A DNA stretch of 64,000 bases from Bacteriovorax sp. BAL6_X (GCF_000443995.1 NZ_AUMC01000010.1:558001-622000); one strand, 5' to 3'. Positions 17,388-25,867 are shown, counted from the stretch's first letter. Numbers and translations are program-made. Notes: generated by a model not told the origin, from the sequence alone.

Positions 17388-17605
17388 ATCTTCTCCTTAA
17401 GGTATTAGTTTAATTATAAGGGGGATTTGATCTGTGTAAAACTTTATATGGTTAAGATGGTTAACTTTAACTTGTGTTATTAACTATTTAGTAAGGAATT
17501 ATCTCTAGCAGGAAATTTACTTTTTGATTATTGCTCATAAATTTATTGTATTTATTAAAGAATGTTTTCTATTAATTGTACTAACTATTTGAGATCGACA
17601 ATTAC

Positions 17606-17635
17606 TTGCATTGCTAATGTGAAAATTATTATAAT
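17606..17635 (+). promoter_or_regulatory. Sigma-70-type promoter candidate
   Basis: TTGCAT at 17606-17611 and TATAAT at 17630-17635 are separated by 18 bases, about 40 bases upstream of the MazG-like gene. A small GACTC...GAGTC stem follows at 17645-17662 in the leader. Confidence 0.45.
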
Positions 17636-17677
17636 CGAATAGGAGACTCCCCAAGAAGAGTCGTATAAAAGGTCTAT

Positions 17678-18037
17678 ATGAAATCGATTAATGTTGAAAA
17701 GATTAACTCTGAAGTAAGTAAGTTCATTAGTGAGAGAGACTGGGACCAGTTTCACTCTATCAAAAACCTGGCAATGGCCCTTAGTGTAGAAACCTCTGAA
17801 CTAGTTGAGATTTTTCAATGGTTAAAAGAAAGTGAGTCTAATGATATTGCTTCAAACACAAATCTTAAAGAGAAGCTTGAGGATGAAGTTGCTGATATAT
17901 TTGTTTATTTAATGAGAATTGCAATTAAGGCCGGAATTGATATTGAAGAGGTTACTCTTAGAAAAATGCATAAGAATGCGAAAAAATATCCAGTTGAAAA
18001 AGCCAAGGGCTCAGCAAAGAAGTATACTGAGCTCTAG
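17678..18037 (+). CDS. MazG-like nucleotide pyrophosphohydrolase (DCTPP/RS21-C6 type)
   Basis: A 119-residue all-helical protein of the MazG superfamily. Metal-binding residues follow the expected ExxE...ExxD pattern: ETSELVEIFQW near residues 38-48 and EDEVADIFVYL near 67-77. These small enzymes hydrolyse non-canonical or excess dNTPs (often dCTP or modified dCTP) to the monophosphate and pyrophosphate, cleaning the nucleotide pool. AAGG precedes the ATG. It appears to be transcribed alone from a promoter near 17606. Confidence 0.88.
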   Translation: MKSINVEKINSEVSKFISERDWDQFHSIKNLAMALSVETSELVEIFQWLKESESNDIASNTNLKEKLEDEVADIFVYLMRIAIKAGIDIEEVTLRKMHKNAKKYPVEKAKGSAKKYTEL

Positions 18038-18047
18038 GTCATCTTTA

Positions 18048-18488
18048 TTATTTTATATTAACTTCAAAATATCTTTTATCTGAATCAATATTAACTTGAT
18101 CAGTTACTTCATCAATCGTGAAGTATTCATTAACTAGCTTTCTGTACTTTGATCTAAAGATTGTAATTGGTCCACGGCCACTTAATTCATCAATTAAGTC
18201 TTGGTTAAATAGTCCTTTATCGTACTTGACTCTTGCCTCAGCGTATTTACCGTACTTAAGCTTGTGAGCATCTCTTTCTCCTAAGAAAGGGTCAAACTTC
18301 ATAACTCGTCTCTGATAAATAACTGTTAGCTCGACTTTTTCATTATCTTTTGTCAGCTTAATATCACCAAGGTGAACAGAGTGGTCGAGTTTATTTAGAG
18401 CAACAATTTTAGGTCCGCCACCATAGTCTCCACCGGCAAGAATACTTGCAGCGATAAAAGATAATACCATCCACTTAAAAACTTTCAT
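18048..18488 (-). CDS. Secreted hypothetical protein paired with an HTH protein
   Basis: A 146-residue protein with a signal peptide (MKVFKWMVLSFIAASILAGG) followed by a Gly-rich start (GGDYGGGPK). The mature part is charged and probably mostly beta. No family is recognised. Its ATG overlaps the stop of the upstream helix-turn-helix gene (ATGA), so the two are made together. A regulator-plus-exported-protein cassette of this kind recurs in predatory deltaproteobacteria, but the role is unknown. Confidence 0.6.
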   Translation of the reverse strand: MKVFKWMVLSFIAASILAGGDYGGGPKIVALNKLDHSVHLGDIKLTKDNEKVELTVIYQRRVMKFDPFLGERDAHKLKYGKYAEARVKYDKGLFNQDLIDELSGRGPITIFRSKYRKLVNEYFTIDEVTDQVNIDSDKRYFEVNIK

Positions 18489-19294
18489 AATTCACTCTTT
18501 GTAAATGTATCAGTTGTCATATAGGTAAAGACTCTCTTTCCTCTGACATTTGTGCGATACTGTTTAGCTATCTCAGCTTTCTTGATAAATGCTTCTTTGT
18601 CGATCTCAAGCCATTTTTGATAGGCTTCCTCTGGAAGAGACTCAACATATAGTCCTATGAAATTATCACCAGTGACTTCACTGTTTTGATACTTTGTGTA
18701 CTTTTCTGATAAAGTCAGTCCGGCCTTCTTGATAATTTCAGCATCGAGCTGAACTCTAGAGGTTCCAAGTGTAATGGCACCATCATCAAGATATTTAATG
18801 GCATTGAGAGAAAACATATTATCAAGAATATGTAGTCCATGCTCACCGTATTTAAACATAATTAGATCACGCGTAACAGGTGCTGTATCAATTAAGAAGT
18901 AGATTTCACAAAAAACAGCGTTTTTTAAAATTTCATTTTTTATAACTGTAGAGTAATCAACGTCAGTCTCTGTTAAATCAATTCCATCTTTTAAAACAAC
19001 TTCTTTTATTACTGTTGGAAGTAGAGGAAGAAGCTTAGATGTATTGCTCTCACCAAAAAGAACGCGGTAAATCTTAAGAATTGTAATGTGCCCAGGGGTA
19101 TTTTCTTGACGACAAATTCTTTGGATTGTTTTCAGATGGATGTCCGCGCTTTTGGCCAGCTTTCTTTGACCAATCTTAGGGTCCTTGAAATTCACAAGGT
19201 AGCGATTGATATCGGCCTGTACTTGAGCCCTAAGGCCAAGCTTTGAATGGGTAGCGGAAATGCTATTTTGCATGAATATATAAATATCGTTCAC
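18485..19294 (-). CDS. Helix-turn-helix transcriptional regulator with unknown C-terminal domain
   Basis: A 269-residue protein. Residues about 36-80 (IGQRKLAKSADIHLKTIQRICRQENTPGH...) form an XRE/HTH_3-like helix-turn-helix. The following 180 residues are helical and may be a sensor domain similar in layout to the TIGR02147 proteins common in Bdellovibrio relatives, though I cannot confirm that family. The start is uncertain: GTG at 19294 or ATG at 19273, neither with a good ribosome site. Upstream DNA has four TTGGACA-like boxes (19335-19440) that are candidate binding sites shared with the divergent secreted gene at 19498. Confidence 0.65.
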   Translation of the reverse strand: MNDIYIFMQNSISATHSKLGLRAQVQADINRYLVNFKDPKIGQRKLAKSADIHLKTIQRICRQENTPGHITILKIYRVLFGESNTSKLLPLLPTVIKEVVLKDGIDLTETDVDYSTVIKNEILKNAVFCEIYFLIDTAPVTRDLIMFKYGEHGLHILDNMFSLNAIKYLDDGAITLGTSRVQLDAEIIKKAGLTLSEKYTKYQNSEVTGDNFIGLYVESLPEEAYQKWLEIDKEAFIKKAEIAKQYRTNVRGKRVFTYMTTDTFTKSEL

Positions 19295-19334
19295 TATTCA
19301 TTTAATCAATAATTGTTGTAAAACTATGAAAAAT

Positions 19335-19440
19335 TTGGACAAAATTCTAGATTTTGTCCGCTCTAGGGCCTTAAAATTAGGATATTGGACAAATGTCTTT
19401 GAAAATTTGGACATAATTTTAAGAATATATATTTTTTGTC
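19335..19440. promoter_or_regulatory. Cluster of TTGGACA boxes between divergent genes
   Basis: GGACAAAAT (19337-19345) and ATTTTGTCC (19351-19359) form a perfect 9-bp inverted repeat with a 5-base centre. Two further direct copies of TTGGACA occur near 19385 and 19408, and TTTTTTGTC follows near 19432. The cluster lies between the HTH gene and the secreted gene at 19498, so it is a likely operator array. One copy (TTGGAC near 19408, then TATATT) could also be a -35/-10 pair. Confidence 0.5.
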
Positions 19441-19497
19441 GTGTTTGGTTCAAATTACCTCCATAGAAAACATTGCTAACCAATTCTTGGAGGATTT

Positions 19498-19989
19498 ATG
19501 AAAAACTTATTAATCGCACTTACACTAATCGCAGGACTTTCAACTCAAGCAAAGACTATCTCATACGATGTATTCGCAACTGAAAAAAAAGTTGAGTCAT
19601 CTAGAACTGTAAACGTAAACGTATTTGATTTCAAAATTACTGAAGTTGTAAAATCTAAAAATGTTGTTGTTACAAACTGTAACTCAAACGCTCCAGTTAG
19701 AGATAGAGCTCAAACAGGTCTTTGTAAAGAAGTAACACTTTCAAAAGTTGAAGTAGCTCAAGTTGTTCTAAGCTTTAAACCATATGGTACTACTGATCGT
19801 CACGGTGAAGTAAATAACGGAAAAAGAAATGAATTCGTAGCTTTCAATATCTCTCTAGACGAATTATCAAGCTCTGATGTAGAACTTCTTAAGAACGCTA
19901 AGAGATCTGATCGTAAAGACCTAGCTCTAGAAATGTTTGAATTTGAAGTTGTTAGAGAAGGTGCTGTTCATACAATCATTCTTCTTTAA
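19498..19989 (+). CDS. Secreted hypothetical protein
   Basis: A 163-residue protein with a strong ribosome site (TTGGAGG) and signal peptide (MKNLLIALTLIAGLSTQAKT). The mature part looks like a beta-sandwich, with a Cys pair (CNSNAPVRDRAQTGLC, near residues 61 and 76) likely forming a disulfide. No family is recognised. The good ribosome site and regular codon choice suggest strong expression. It is divergent from the HTH regulator across the TTGGACA box cluster and is a candidate target of that regulator. Confidence 0.65.
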   Translation: MKNLLIALTLIAGLSTQAKTISYDVFATEKKVESSRTVNVNVFDFKITEVVKSKNVVVTNCNSNAPVRDRAQTGLCKEVTLSKVEVAQVVLSFKPYGTTDRHGEVNNGKRNEFVAFNISLDELSSSDVELLKNAKRSDRKDLALEMFEFEVVREGAVHTIILL

Positions 19990-20040
19990 TTTCATATGTC
20001 CATACCTTGATTTCCCTAAGATTGAGGTATGGACTTTCTT

Positions 20041-20955
20041 TTAAAATCGCCAAGCAAGTATATGCGCAATTTTATTTCCATGAATCATCTCAATTTCTCG
20101 ACTTTCACTAACTCTTTGTTTTATAAGCTCTTTCTCTAGTTCAATGAGATTCTCTTTTTGAGAGATGAGAGTGGTAAACCAGCGACATTGATCCTTAAAC
20201 TCAATACTCTCTTGAATCATATTTGTCACAAAGGCCTTTTCACCACCTTCGCACCAAAGCTCATTCGTAACACCACCGAAAGTCGATTTTGTAGAAGGTT
20301 TATGCCCTTTTTTAGCTTTATTTGCATTTAAGTTCTTAATCTTTGTGGCCCTTTCTTTATCTGCCTCTTCTTGTGATGAGTAGAAAGGAGGGTTACACAT
20401 CGTAAAATCAAATTTTTCATCACTCTTAATTAGGTCAATAAAGATATGATTTGTTGATTTTTGAAAACGTGCTTTAATATTCTTCTTAAAATTTGCATTC
20501 GATTTAAGGATTGAGTTGGCATGATTTATGGCATCAGAGCTTATATCACTACCAACAAATTTCCAACCATAGATACTATTACCAAGTATAGGATAGATGC
20601 AGCTTGTTCCCGTACCAATATCAAGTCCCTTGATCTTTGGGCCAACTGGAATTTTTGTACTATTGTCTTCAGCTAAAAGATCGGCAATATAATGAATATA
20701 ATCAACACGTCCGGGGATTGGTGGAACTAGGTTTCCTTTGGGAACACTCCAATTTTCAACTTTGTAGTAATGAGCTAATAGGGCCTGATTCAAGCATAGA
20801 ACTGCTTCTGTATCAGAGAAGTTTACACTCAGATTGCCATATTGGTTTTCTTTTACAAAAGCGGCCAGAGATGGGAATGATTTAATCAAGGCCTCAAAGT
20901 CATACCCATTGTTGTGAAGATTTCTGTGATGTAATGCTTTATTTTCATTTTTCAT
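20041..20955 (-). CDS. rlmF: 23S rRNA (adenine(1618)-N6)-methyltransferase RlmF
   Basis: A 304-residue protein. The N-terminus HHRNLHNNGYDFEALIKSFPSL matches the typical start of RlmF (YbiN), and IKGLDIGTGTSCIYPIL is the SAM-binding loop. FTMCNPPFYSS contains the NPPF motif of adenine-N6 methyltransferases. The later FGGVTNELWCEGGE segment is also an RlmF hallmark. It methylates A1618 of 23S rRNA in the cytoplasm. Length is normal for the family. It appears monocistronic. Confidence 0.93.
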   Translation of the reverse strand: MKNENKALHHRNLHNNGYDFEALIKSFPSLAAFVKENQYGNLSVNFSDTEAVLCLNQALLAHYYKVENWSVPKGNLVPPIPGRVDYIHYIADLLAEDNSTKIPVGPKIKGLDIGTGTSCIYPILGNSIYGWKFVGSDISSDAINHANSILKSNANFKKNIKARFQKSTNHIFIDLIKSDEKFDFTMCNPPFYSSQEEADKERATKIKNLNANKAKKGHKPSTKSTFGGVTNELWCEGGEKAFVTNMIQESIEFKDQCRWFTTLISQKENLIELEKELIKQRVSESREIEMIHGNKIAHILAWRF

Positions 20956-21118
20956 TCTATATTTTTAACATATTTTTAGTTCTTTATAAGAAAAAAGGGA
21001 TTAGCGAAGAAAATACACTGTGTTCACCTGCTTGTAGAAAAGAAATTTTTACTATTTATTTGTTGGAGTTTTTTATGAAATAGAGTGATGATTGAAAAAA
21101 TATCTCTTGGAGGTAGAT

Positions 21119-21547
21119 ATGCATCGATCATGGGTTGTTGTCGCAAGTAAGTCTAATGCACGTATTTATGAACGGCAAAAAAGAAATAGTCTAAAATTAA
21201 TCAAGTCTTTTGAGAACCCAAAAATAAAGCTTAAAGAAGGGGAAGTCGATTCTGATCGACACGGCTCAATGGCAAATAGTAATGGCCATGGGTATCAATC
21301 ATTTACTCCGAGAAAAACTAACAAGAAGCATCGTGAGGAAATGTTTGCTAAAGAGATAAATCAATTCCTCAATCAAAATCATAATAAGAATAGCTTTGAT
21401 GATTTAATTATTGTTGCTGAAAACTCATTTTTAGGAGTCATTCGAAATAACTTAAATAGTAAGTTGAATAAGCATGTAAGTAACTTTTTGAATAAAGACC
21501 TTGGGAACTTACCCGATAGTGAGATTGAAAAAATTATGGCCGCTTAG
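21119..21547 (+). CDS. Host-attachment-protein family (baeRF-like) protein
   Basis: A 142-residue protein starting at ATG 21119, chosen over TTG 21092 because GGAGG lies at 21109-21113. SWVVVASKSNARIYERQ opens it, followed by a low-complexity stretch with many Gly and His (DSDRHGSMANSNGHGYQSF) and a conserved C-terminal part with FDDLIIVAENSFLGVIRNNL. This matches the family named host attachment protein (PF10116), related to archaeal release-factor-like baeRF domains. Despite the name, a role in attachment is not established. A strong terminator follows at 21579-21603. Confidence 0.75.
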   Translation: MHRSWVVVASKSNARIYERQKRNSLKLIKSFENPKIKLKEGEVDSDRHGSMANSNGHGYQSFTPRKTNKKHREEMFAKEINQFLNQNHNKNSFDDLIIVAENSFLGVIRNNLNSKLNKHVSNFLNKDLGNLPDSEIEKIMAA

Positions 21548-21578
21548 TGGTTTATAATAGTCTTAAGTTGTAAAACAT

Positions 21579-21603
21579 AAGGGCCTTAAGTGGCCCTTTT
21601 TTT
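21579..21603 (+). terminator. Rho-independent terminator
   Basis: AAGGGCC (21579-21585) pairs with GGCCCTT (21592-21598) around a 6-base loop and runs into seven T (21597-21603). It ends the transcript of the attachment-family gene. Confidence 0.85.
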
Positions 21604-21748
21604 ATATTGAGATTTCTCTTACCAATTTAGATTTATTGACTTTAGAAACTATTGTTAAAATTGTTAACATAAGTGTGAATTCTTTGTTTGGTACCTATAT
21701 TTCAACAATTCCAAGTGTTAAATTTAAAAAAACAACAAGGGATTAATT

Positions 21749-21925
21749 ATGAAAAGTCTTATCTTAGGTTTCAGTGTTCTTTTGTCAATATCAGCTTTTG
21801 CATCTGAGACAAGGACTCAAGAAGTAGAAAAAGAAAAGGTTAGTAAGCAGGCCTCGGCAAAGGATTGTGATAAAAAGAATGAAGCGGGAATCAAAGAATA
21901 CCGTAATGAATTCTTCGGGAAGTAA
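21749..21925 (+). CDS. Small secreted protein, 58 residues
   Basis: This short ORF has its own ribosome site (AAGGGA, 9 bases before ATG) and a textbook signal peptide (MKSLILGFSVLLSISAFA, cleavage before SETR). The mature peptide is about 40 residues, highly charged, with one Cys (near residue 40). It stands alone between a terminator at 21603 and the convergent cstA-like gene. The organised signal peptide makes it a real gene rather than chance. The function is unknown. Confidence 0.65.
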   Translation: MKSLILGFSVLLSISAFASETRTQEVEKEKVSKQASAKDCDKKNEAGIKEYRNEFFGK

Positions 21926-21954
21926 GAAGGTAGAATCTTTTTGTTTAGGGATCG

Positions 21955-23418
21955 CTAGTTAAATACGTATCGTTTTCGATGAAAAAAAATGAGTAAAACT
22001 ATACATAGTATTCCTACTAAAGCACCGATTGGTTGCGCTTGCTCTTTTGAAAGATTCACTCCTATAGGAGCAGTTAGGATATATGATATTGTAACTGATG
22101 TTCCGACAATTGCAGGTATGCTCGCAACCCAATGAATGGCCTTTCGATCAAAAAGATACTTTGTTGCTAGCCACAGCACACTCGTTGATAAGAGCATATT
22201 TGAAAACGCAAAGTATCGCCAAATTAAAGAGAAGTCGATCTTTGTCATAAAGTAGGCAATGGTTAAAATTGGGATCGAGACTAAGAGTCGATTCTTTATA
22301 CTTTGGTGGATATTAAAGGCATCAATTATTGTAAGCCTTAGTGAACGAAAGGCCGTATCTCCAGAAGTTATTGGAAAGATCGCTACTGCGAGAACCGCCA
22401 TGACTCCACCTAGTGCTCCTAGATAAGTTGAAGAAATTTGCTTTACTACTAGTCCAGGCCCTCCTTGAGCGATGACTGCCTTTAACTGGACATAGCCTTC
22501 GGGAAAAGCTGAGATTCCTGCTAGTGCCCAAACACAGGCTACAACCCCCTCTGCTAGCATAGCACCATAATAAACAGGCCTGACATATTTTTCATTTTTA
22601 AGACATCTCGCAATAATTGGTGCTTGCGTTGAATGAAAACCACTGATGGCACCGCAAGTGATCGTAACAAATAGTAGTGGCCATACGGGTGGCCCATTAG
22701 GGTCGCGATTTAATAATTCATAGTTAAGATGAGAATGTGAAAAATAAGCAAAGACATTTTCTATCTTAGGTAGCATTGGTGCATGAAGTATCAAGGAAAT
22801 GGCCACTAAAACTGTCATAACAACCATTAAGAGACCAAATAGTGGGTAGAACTTTGTTATGATTTTATCGATTGGAAGAAGAGTTGCAAGTAGGTAATAG
22901 GCAAGAATAACTAGAACCCAAAAATTATTACTTGCAAATATTGTATCTTTAAAGGCGTCAAGATTACTAATTAAACCCGCTGGACTCATTATAAAGACTA
23001 CACCGACAAAGAAGAGGAGCATCGCTGTAAAGAGTAACATGATTGCCTTGAAGTATTGATTTAGGTAGTGACCAGCAATTTCAGGTAAGCTCTTTCCATC
23101 TTCTTTAATGCTTAGAACTCCTGAGTAGAAATCATGAACAGAGCCACCAATGATATTCCCTAGTACGATCCACACGAGTGCAATAGGTCCATAGATTGCT
23201 CCAAGTATTGGCCCGAAAATTGGTCCCACCCCGGCGATATTTAAGAATTGAATGAGAAAGGCCTTAGTAGGTGACACCTCAACATAGTCAACGCCATCTT
23301 CGAAATTTGTCACGGGGGTATTTTTGCTTGGATCAATTCCTGCTTGTTTCTCGACAAAGGGACTATAAAAGATATAAGCGAGGGCCAACATCACAAGACA
23401 GATGAGAAAAATAATCAT
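21955..23418 (-). CDS. cstA: Carbon starvation protein A family transporter
   Basis: A 487-residue protein with about 13-14 membrane segments. FLIQFLNIAGVGPIFGPILGAIYGP and the following LGNIIGGSVHDFYSGVLS are hallmark CstA segments, as is CGAISGFHSTQAPIIARC. It is the short form (about 480 residues) rather than the roughly 700-residue E. coli CstA. CstA-family proteins import peptides or pyruvate under carbon limitation. For a peptide-feeding organism, peptide uptake is plausible. No CRP-like site is evident upstream. Confidence 0.9.
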   Translation of the reverse strand: MIIFLICLVMLALAYIFYSPFVEKQAGIDPSKNTPVTNFEDGVDYVEVSPTKAFLIQFLNIAGVGPIFGPILGAIYGPIALVWIVLGNIIGGSVHDFYSGVLSIKEDGKSLPEIAGHYLNQYFKAIMLLFTAMLLFFVGVVFIMSPAGLISNLDAFKDTIFASNNFWVLVILAYYLLATLLPIDKIITKFYPLFGLLMVVMTVLVAISLILHAPMLPKIENVFAYFSHSHLNYELLNRDPNGPPVWPLLFVTITCGAISGFHSTQAPIIARCLKNEKYVRPVYYGAMLAEGVVACVWALAGISAFPEGYVQLKAVIAQGGPGLVVKQISSTYLGALGGVMAVLAVAIFPITSGDTAFRSLRLTIIDAFNIHQSIKNRLLVSIPILTIAYFMTKIDFSLIWRYFAFSNMLLSTSVLWLATKYLFDRKAIHWVASIPAIVGTSVTISYILTAPIGVNLSKEQAQPIGALVGILCIVLLIFFHRKRYVFN

Positions 23419-23541
23419 TTAACACTTCCAAGGTTAAAAAATTCAATTCTTAATTATAAGGGGATAAACAGATGTCATTGGTTAATTCTAAAAGTAAAAT
23501 TTCTTGAAATTTATGTTAAACTCCCAGCTAAGGAAGTTATA

Positions 23542-24144
23542 ATGAATGAATTTATCTATTTTGATTACCTCGGAACATTTGCATTTGCTGTTACTGGAGC
23601 GTCTGTAGGGGGAAAGTCGAAGCTTGATCTCTTTGGCATGCTATTTTTAGCATTTCTAACGGCAGTTGGAGGAGGTACTGTTCGAGACCTCATAATTGAT
23701 GAACCTGTTTTTTGGACACAGAATACGACTTATCTCTATATTATTATTTTTTCGACGCTATCAATATTTTTTATGCGGAAATTTTATGAGCGCCAAAGCT
23801 CTCTCTTACTATTCCTCGATACTCTGGGGCTTGGTTTTTTTGTCGTTATCGGTACTCAAAAGACATTGTTACTTGGATTTAATAATGAAACTTCTCTTCT
23901 TATGGGAGTCATAACTGCTGTACTTGGTGGGATCTTACGTTCAGCCTTCAGTGGAGAACTTTCTATACTTTACCAAAAAGAGTTATATGCAACAGTGGCC
24001 GCAATTTCATCTCTCGTTTTTATTCTTATGTCTGACGTTGACCTTGAGCCAATTTATCCTGCAATAACCGTTATCGTAACGACTTTTATTCTAAGGTATG
24101 GCGCTATAAAACTAGGTTTAAAGCTGCCAACAATGAAAGAGTAA
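23542..24144 (+). CDS. TRIC-type (YicG/UPF0126) channel family protein
   Basis: A 200-residue membrane protein with seven predicted segments arranged as two repeats. FAFAVTGASVGGKSKLDLFG and AVGGGTVRDLIIDEPVFW are the first-repeat signatures, and GVITAVLGGILRSAFSGE is the second. This is the UPF0126 family, whose bacterial members are trimeric cation channels (TRIC) or in some cases glycine transporters. The ATG at 23542 has AAGGAAG upstream; the longer frame from 23344 is not supported. It is divergent from cstA. Confidence 0.9.
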   Translation: MNEFIYFDYLGTFAFAVTGASVGGKSKLDLFGMLFLAFLTAVGGGTVRDLIIDEPVFWTQNTTYLYIIIFSTLSIFFMRKFYERQSSLLLFLDTLGLGFFVVIGTQKTLLLGFNNETSLLMGVITAVLGGILRSAFSGELSILYQKELYATVAAISSLVFILMSDVDLEPIYPAITVIVTTFILRYGAIKLGLKLPTMKE

Positions 24145-24146
24145 AG

Positions 24147-24983
24147 CTAGTTCCACTTTGGATAGTAACCAATTGCTTCATGTACGTAGTAGTCATGTGT
24201 AGGAATAATAATAAATCCTTTTTCTTGCATATCTTTCACTATTTTAATTTTCTTATTTGCCTCTTCTTTATTTGTATCAACAAGCTTAGATGAAATGAAT
24301 GGTTTGTTTTGAATAGGAGTGAGCTGTCTTGTTGTCCATATAGCATCACCAACAAAGAAGTATTTCTTATGAGCTCCATTTAGAATGAGACCAAGAGATC
24401 CATGAGTATGTCCAAATAGTGGAACGATAACGACCTTCTTATCTCCAAAGACATCATAATACTTTTCAAAACCAAGATAGCTTTCTTGTTTCCATTTGAA
24501 TGGTTTTGTCTTTGTTCTTTTAAACTGAGAAGGAAATATTCTATTAGCAATAGGATGCTCAATTTCTGCCATTTCTTCAGGGCTTACTAGAGTTGTCGTC
24601 GAAGAAAAATCAACGAGGCCACTAGCATGGTCCCAGTGAGCATGGGATAAAATGATATTTTCAATTTTGTATTTACCTTTAAGTTGCAATTTTATTGATT
24701 CAAGCTTTTTATAAGCAAAGAGTGGCCTTGCCCACCAAGACATGTCTTCGTTGAACTGTTGGTCGACTTCATCTCCTAAACCTGTTTCAAAAAGAACATA
24801 CTTTCCCTTGTTTTCAATAATAAAACCTACATGATTAACCATCATTGTTTTAAAGAGACTGCCTTTCTCGTATATTAATGCTTCGAGTGTTTTTGCTGTT
24901 CCTGTTTGTAGAATTGAAAAACGAGGGCCTTCGTTTGCTGCAAATATACTTAGTGTAAATAGAAGTGTGATTAGAGATTTCAC
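24147..24983 (-). CDS. Exported metallo-beta-lactamase-fold hydrolase
   Basis: A 278-residue protein starting at GTG (AAGGAAAAC upstream), with an N-terminal signal peptide (MKSLITLLFTLSIFAA). The zinc motif LSHAHWDHASG (HxHxDH, near residues 115-126) is complete, with later ligands in GHTHGS and PTHDYY. This subgroup resembles quorum-quenching lactonase-type and related exported hydrolases. The upstream promoter has a 19-bp spacer filled by a palindrome, so it is probably activated by the divergent MerR protein. The substrate is unknown. Confidence 0.87.
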   Translation of the reverse strand: MKSLITLLFTLSIFAANEGPRFSILQTGTAKTLEALIYEKGSLFKTMMVNHVGFIIENKGKYVLFETGLGDEVDQQFNEDMSWWARPLFAYKKLESIKLQLKGKYKIENIILSHAHWDHASGLVDFSSTTTLVSPEEMAEIEHPIANRIFPSQFKRTKTKPFKWKQESYLGFEKYYDVFGDKKVVIVPLFGHTHGSLGLILNGAHKKYFFVGDAIWTTRQLTPIQNKPFISSKLVDTNKEEANKKIKIVKDMQEKGFIIIPTHDYYVHEAIGYYPKWN

Positions 24984-25014
24984 TTGTTTTCCTTTTTCTT
25001 ATCGGTTTAGACTA

Positions 25015-25045
25015 GTATAAACCTTAAACTATAGTTTAAGGTCAA
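25015..25045 (-). promoter_or_regulatory. MerR-type promoter with long palindromic spacer
   Basis: A perfect 22-bp palindrome spans 25021-25042 (half site ACCTTAAACTA). On the minus strand TTGACC (25045-25040) is the -35 and TTATAC (25020-25015) the -10, separated by 19 bases. A 19-20 bp spacer holding a dyad is the known layout of promoters that MerR-family proteins activate by untwisting DNA. It would drive the MBL-fold gene. Confidence 0.8.
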
Positions 25046-25059
25046 GTTCTGGAGAGAAA

Positions 25060-25401
25060 ATGAAGATTGGTGATTTATCTAAGCAAACAGGGATACCTTC
25101 ATCAGCAATACGCTATTATGAGAAGGTAGAGTTACTCGTTCCAAGAAGAAGTGAAAATGGCTACCGAGTCTATCCTGAAGAGGCGGTTGATCTATTAAAG
25201 CTTATTATACAGGCAAAGGAGTTGGGATTCTCTTTAGCAGAAATTAAGACGATGGCAAATGTACTAGCAACAAGAAATCCGAATGGACGTCTTAGAAAGC
25301 AGCTAAATGATAAACTGACTCAACTTGACAATCAAATTAAGGTGATTAGAAAGTTTCAAAAAAACATTAGAGGACTTCTGGAGTCTAATTGTCCTCTTTA
25401 A
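25060..25401 (+). CDS. MerR-family transcriptional regulator
   Basis: A 113-residue protein. The winged helix (MKIGDLSKQTGIPSSAIRYYEK... SENGYRVYPEEAVD) is the MerR DNA-binding domain, followed by a dimerisation helix (about 80-105). It has only one Cys, near the C-terminus (SNCPL), so it lacks the Cys pair of metal sensors and the four-Cys cluster of SoxR. An organic or redox ligand is more likely. Its 3' end overlaps the convergent nsrR-like gene by 17 bp. It very probably acts on the palindrome at 25021-25042. Confidence 0.9.
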   Translation: MKIGDLSKQTGIPSSAIRYYEKVELLVPRRSENGYRVYPEEAVDLLKLIIQAKELGFSLAEIKTMANVLATRNPNGRLRKQLNDKLTQLDNQIKVIRKFQKNIRGLLESNCPL

Positions 25402-25819
25402 AGATACTCTTTAGCTTGTTCTTGTTGGAGAGAAAGTCTGTCAGAGTGTAGGCATTCAACGCTTCGTAGAATTGATTTTGAGCGATCATGAGAGCGCTTT
25501 TTAATTTACACGCTGGACTAATGATACAGTCACCAGCACTACCGAAGCATTCCACTAGGGGAGAGTCTTCTTCAAGTGCACGTACTAAGTTGCCAATGAT
25601 AATTTCATCTGGAGTACTCGATAGAGTGATGCCTCCACCTTTTCCTTTATACGAGTCAATGATTCCCATTGATGATAGATTATGAACAACCTTTACTAAG
25701 TGATTTCGAGAAATCTTGTACTTATCAGCAATTTCGGCCACAGTAGAGCGCTCGTCGCCCTTTATGGCGATATATATAAGTACTCTTAGGCTGTAATCTG
25801 TAAAACTGGACAAACGCAT
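25385..25819 (-). CDS. nsrR: Rrf2-family NO-responsive regulator (NsrR-like)
   Basis: A 144-residue Rrf2-family protein. MRLSSFTDYSLRVLIYIA and the winged HTH match NsrR, and three Cys at C91, C98 and C104 (ECFGSAGDC...PAC) match the Fe-S cluster ligands of NsrR in spacing and position. NsrR represses NO-defence genes and is released when NO reacts with its cluster. It is divergent from a truncated haemoglobin and NnrS, and a 17-bp site resembling the published Bacillus NsrR box lies between them (25868-25884). This agreement of protein, neighbours and operator makes the call strong. Confidence 0.9.
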   Translation of the reverse strand: MRLSSFTDYSLRVLIYIAIKGDERSTVAEIADKYKISRNHLVKVVHNLSSMGIIDSYKGKGGGITLSSTPDEIIIGNLVRALEEDSPLVECFGSAGDCIISPACKLKSALMIAQNQFYEALNAYTLTDFLSNKNKLKSIFKEDN

Positions 25820-25867
25820 ATTAATTTCCTGTTTACTTTAATACCATTTAAGTCTAGCATATATAAT

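Noticed and set aside
17454-17485. GTTAAC-rich stretch upstream of the acyl-CoA synthetase resembling the TetR site at 5279
   Set aside because: Only part of the 18-bp site matches and there is no clean dyad; AT-rich coincidence is likely.
19298-19483. Minus-strand 61-codon frame in the regulatory gap
   Set aside because: It covers the TTGGACA box cluster and has no signal peptide, ribosome site or domain; the region is better explained as an operator array.
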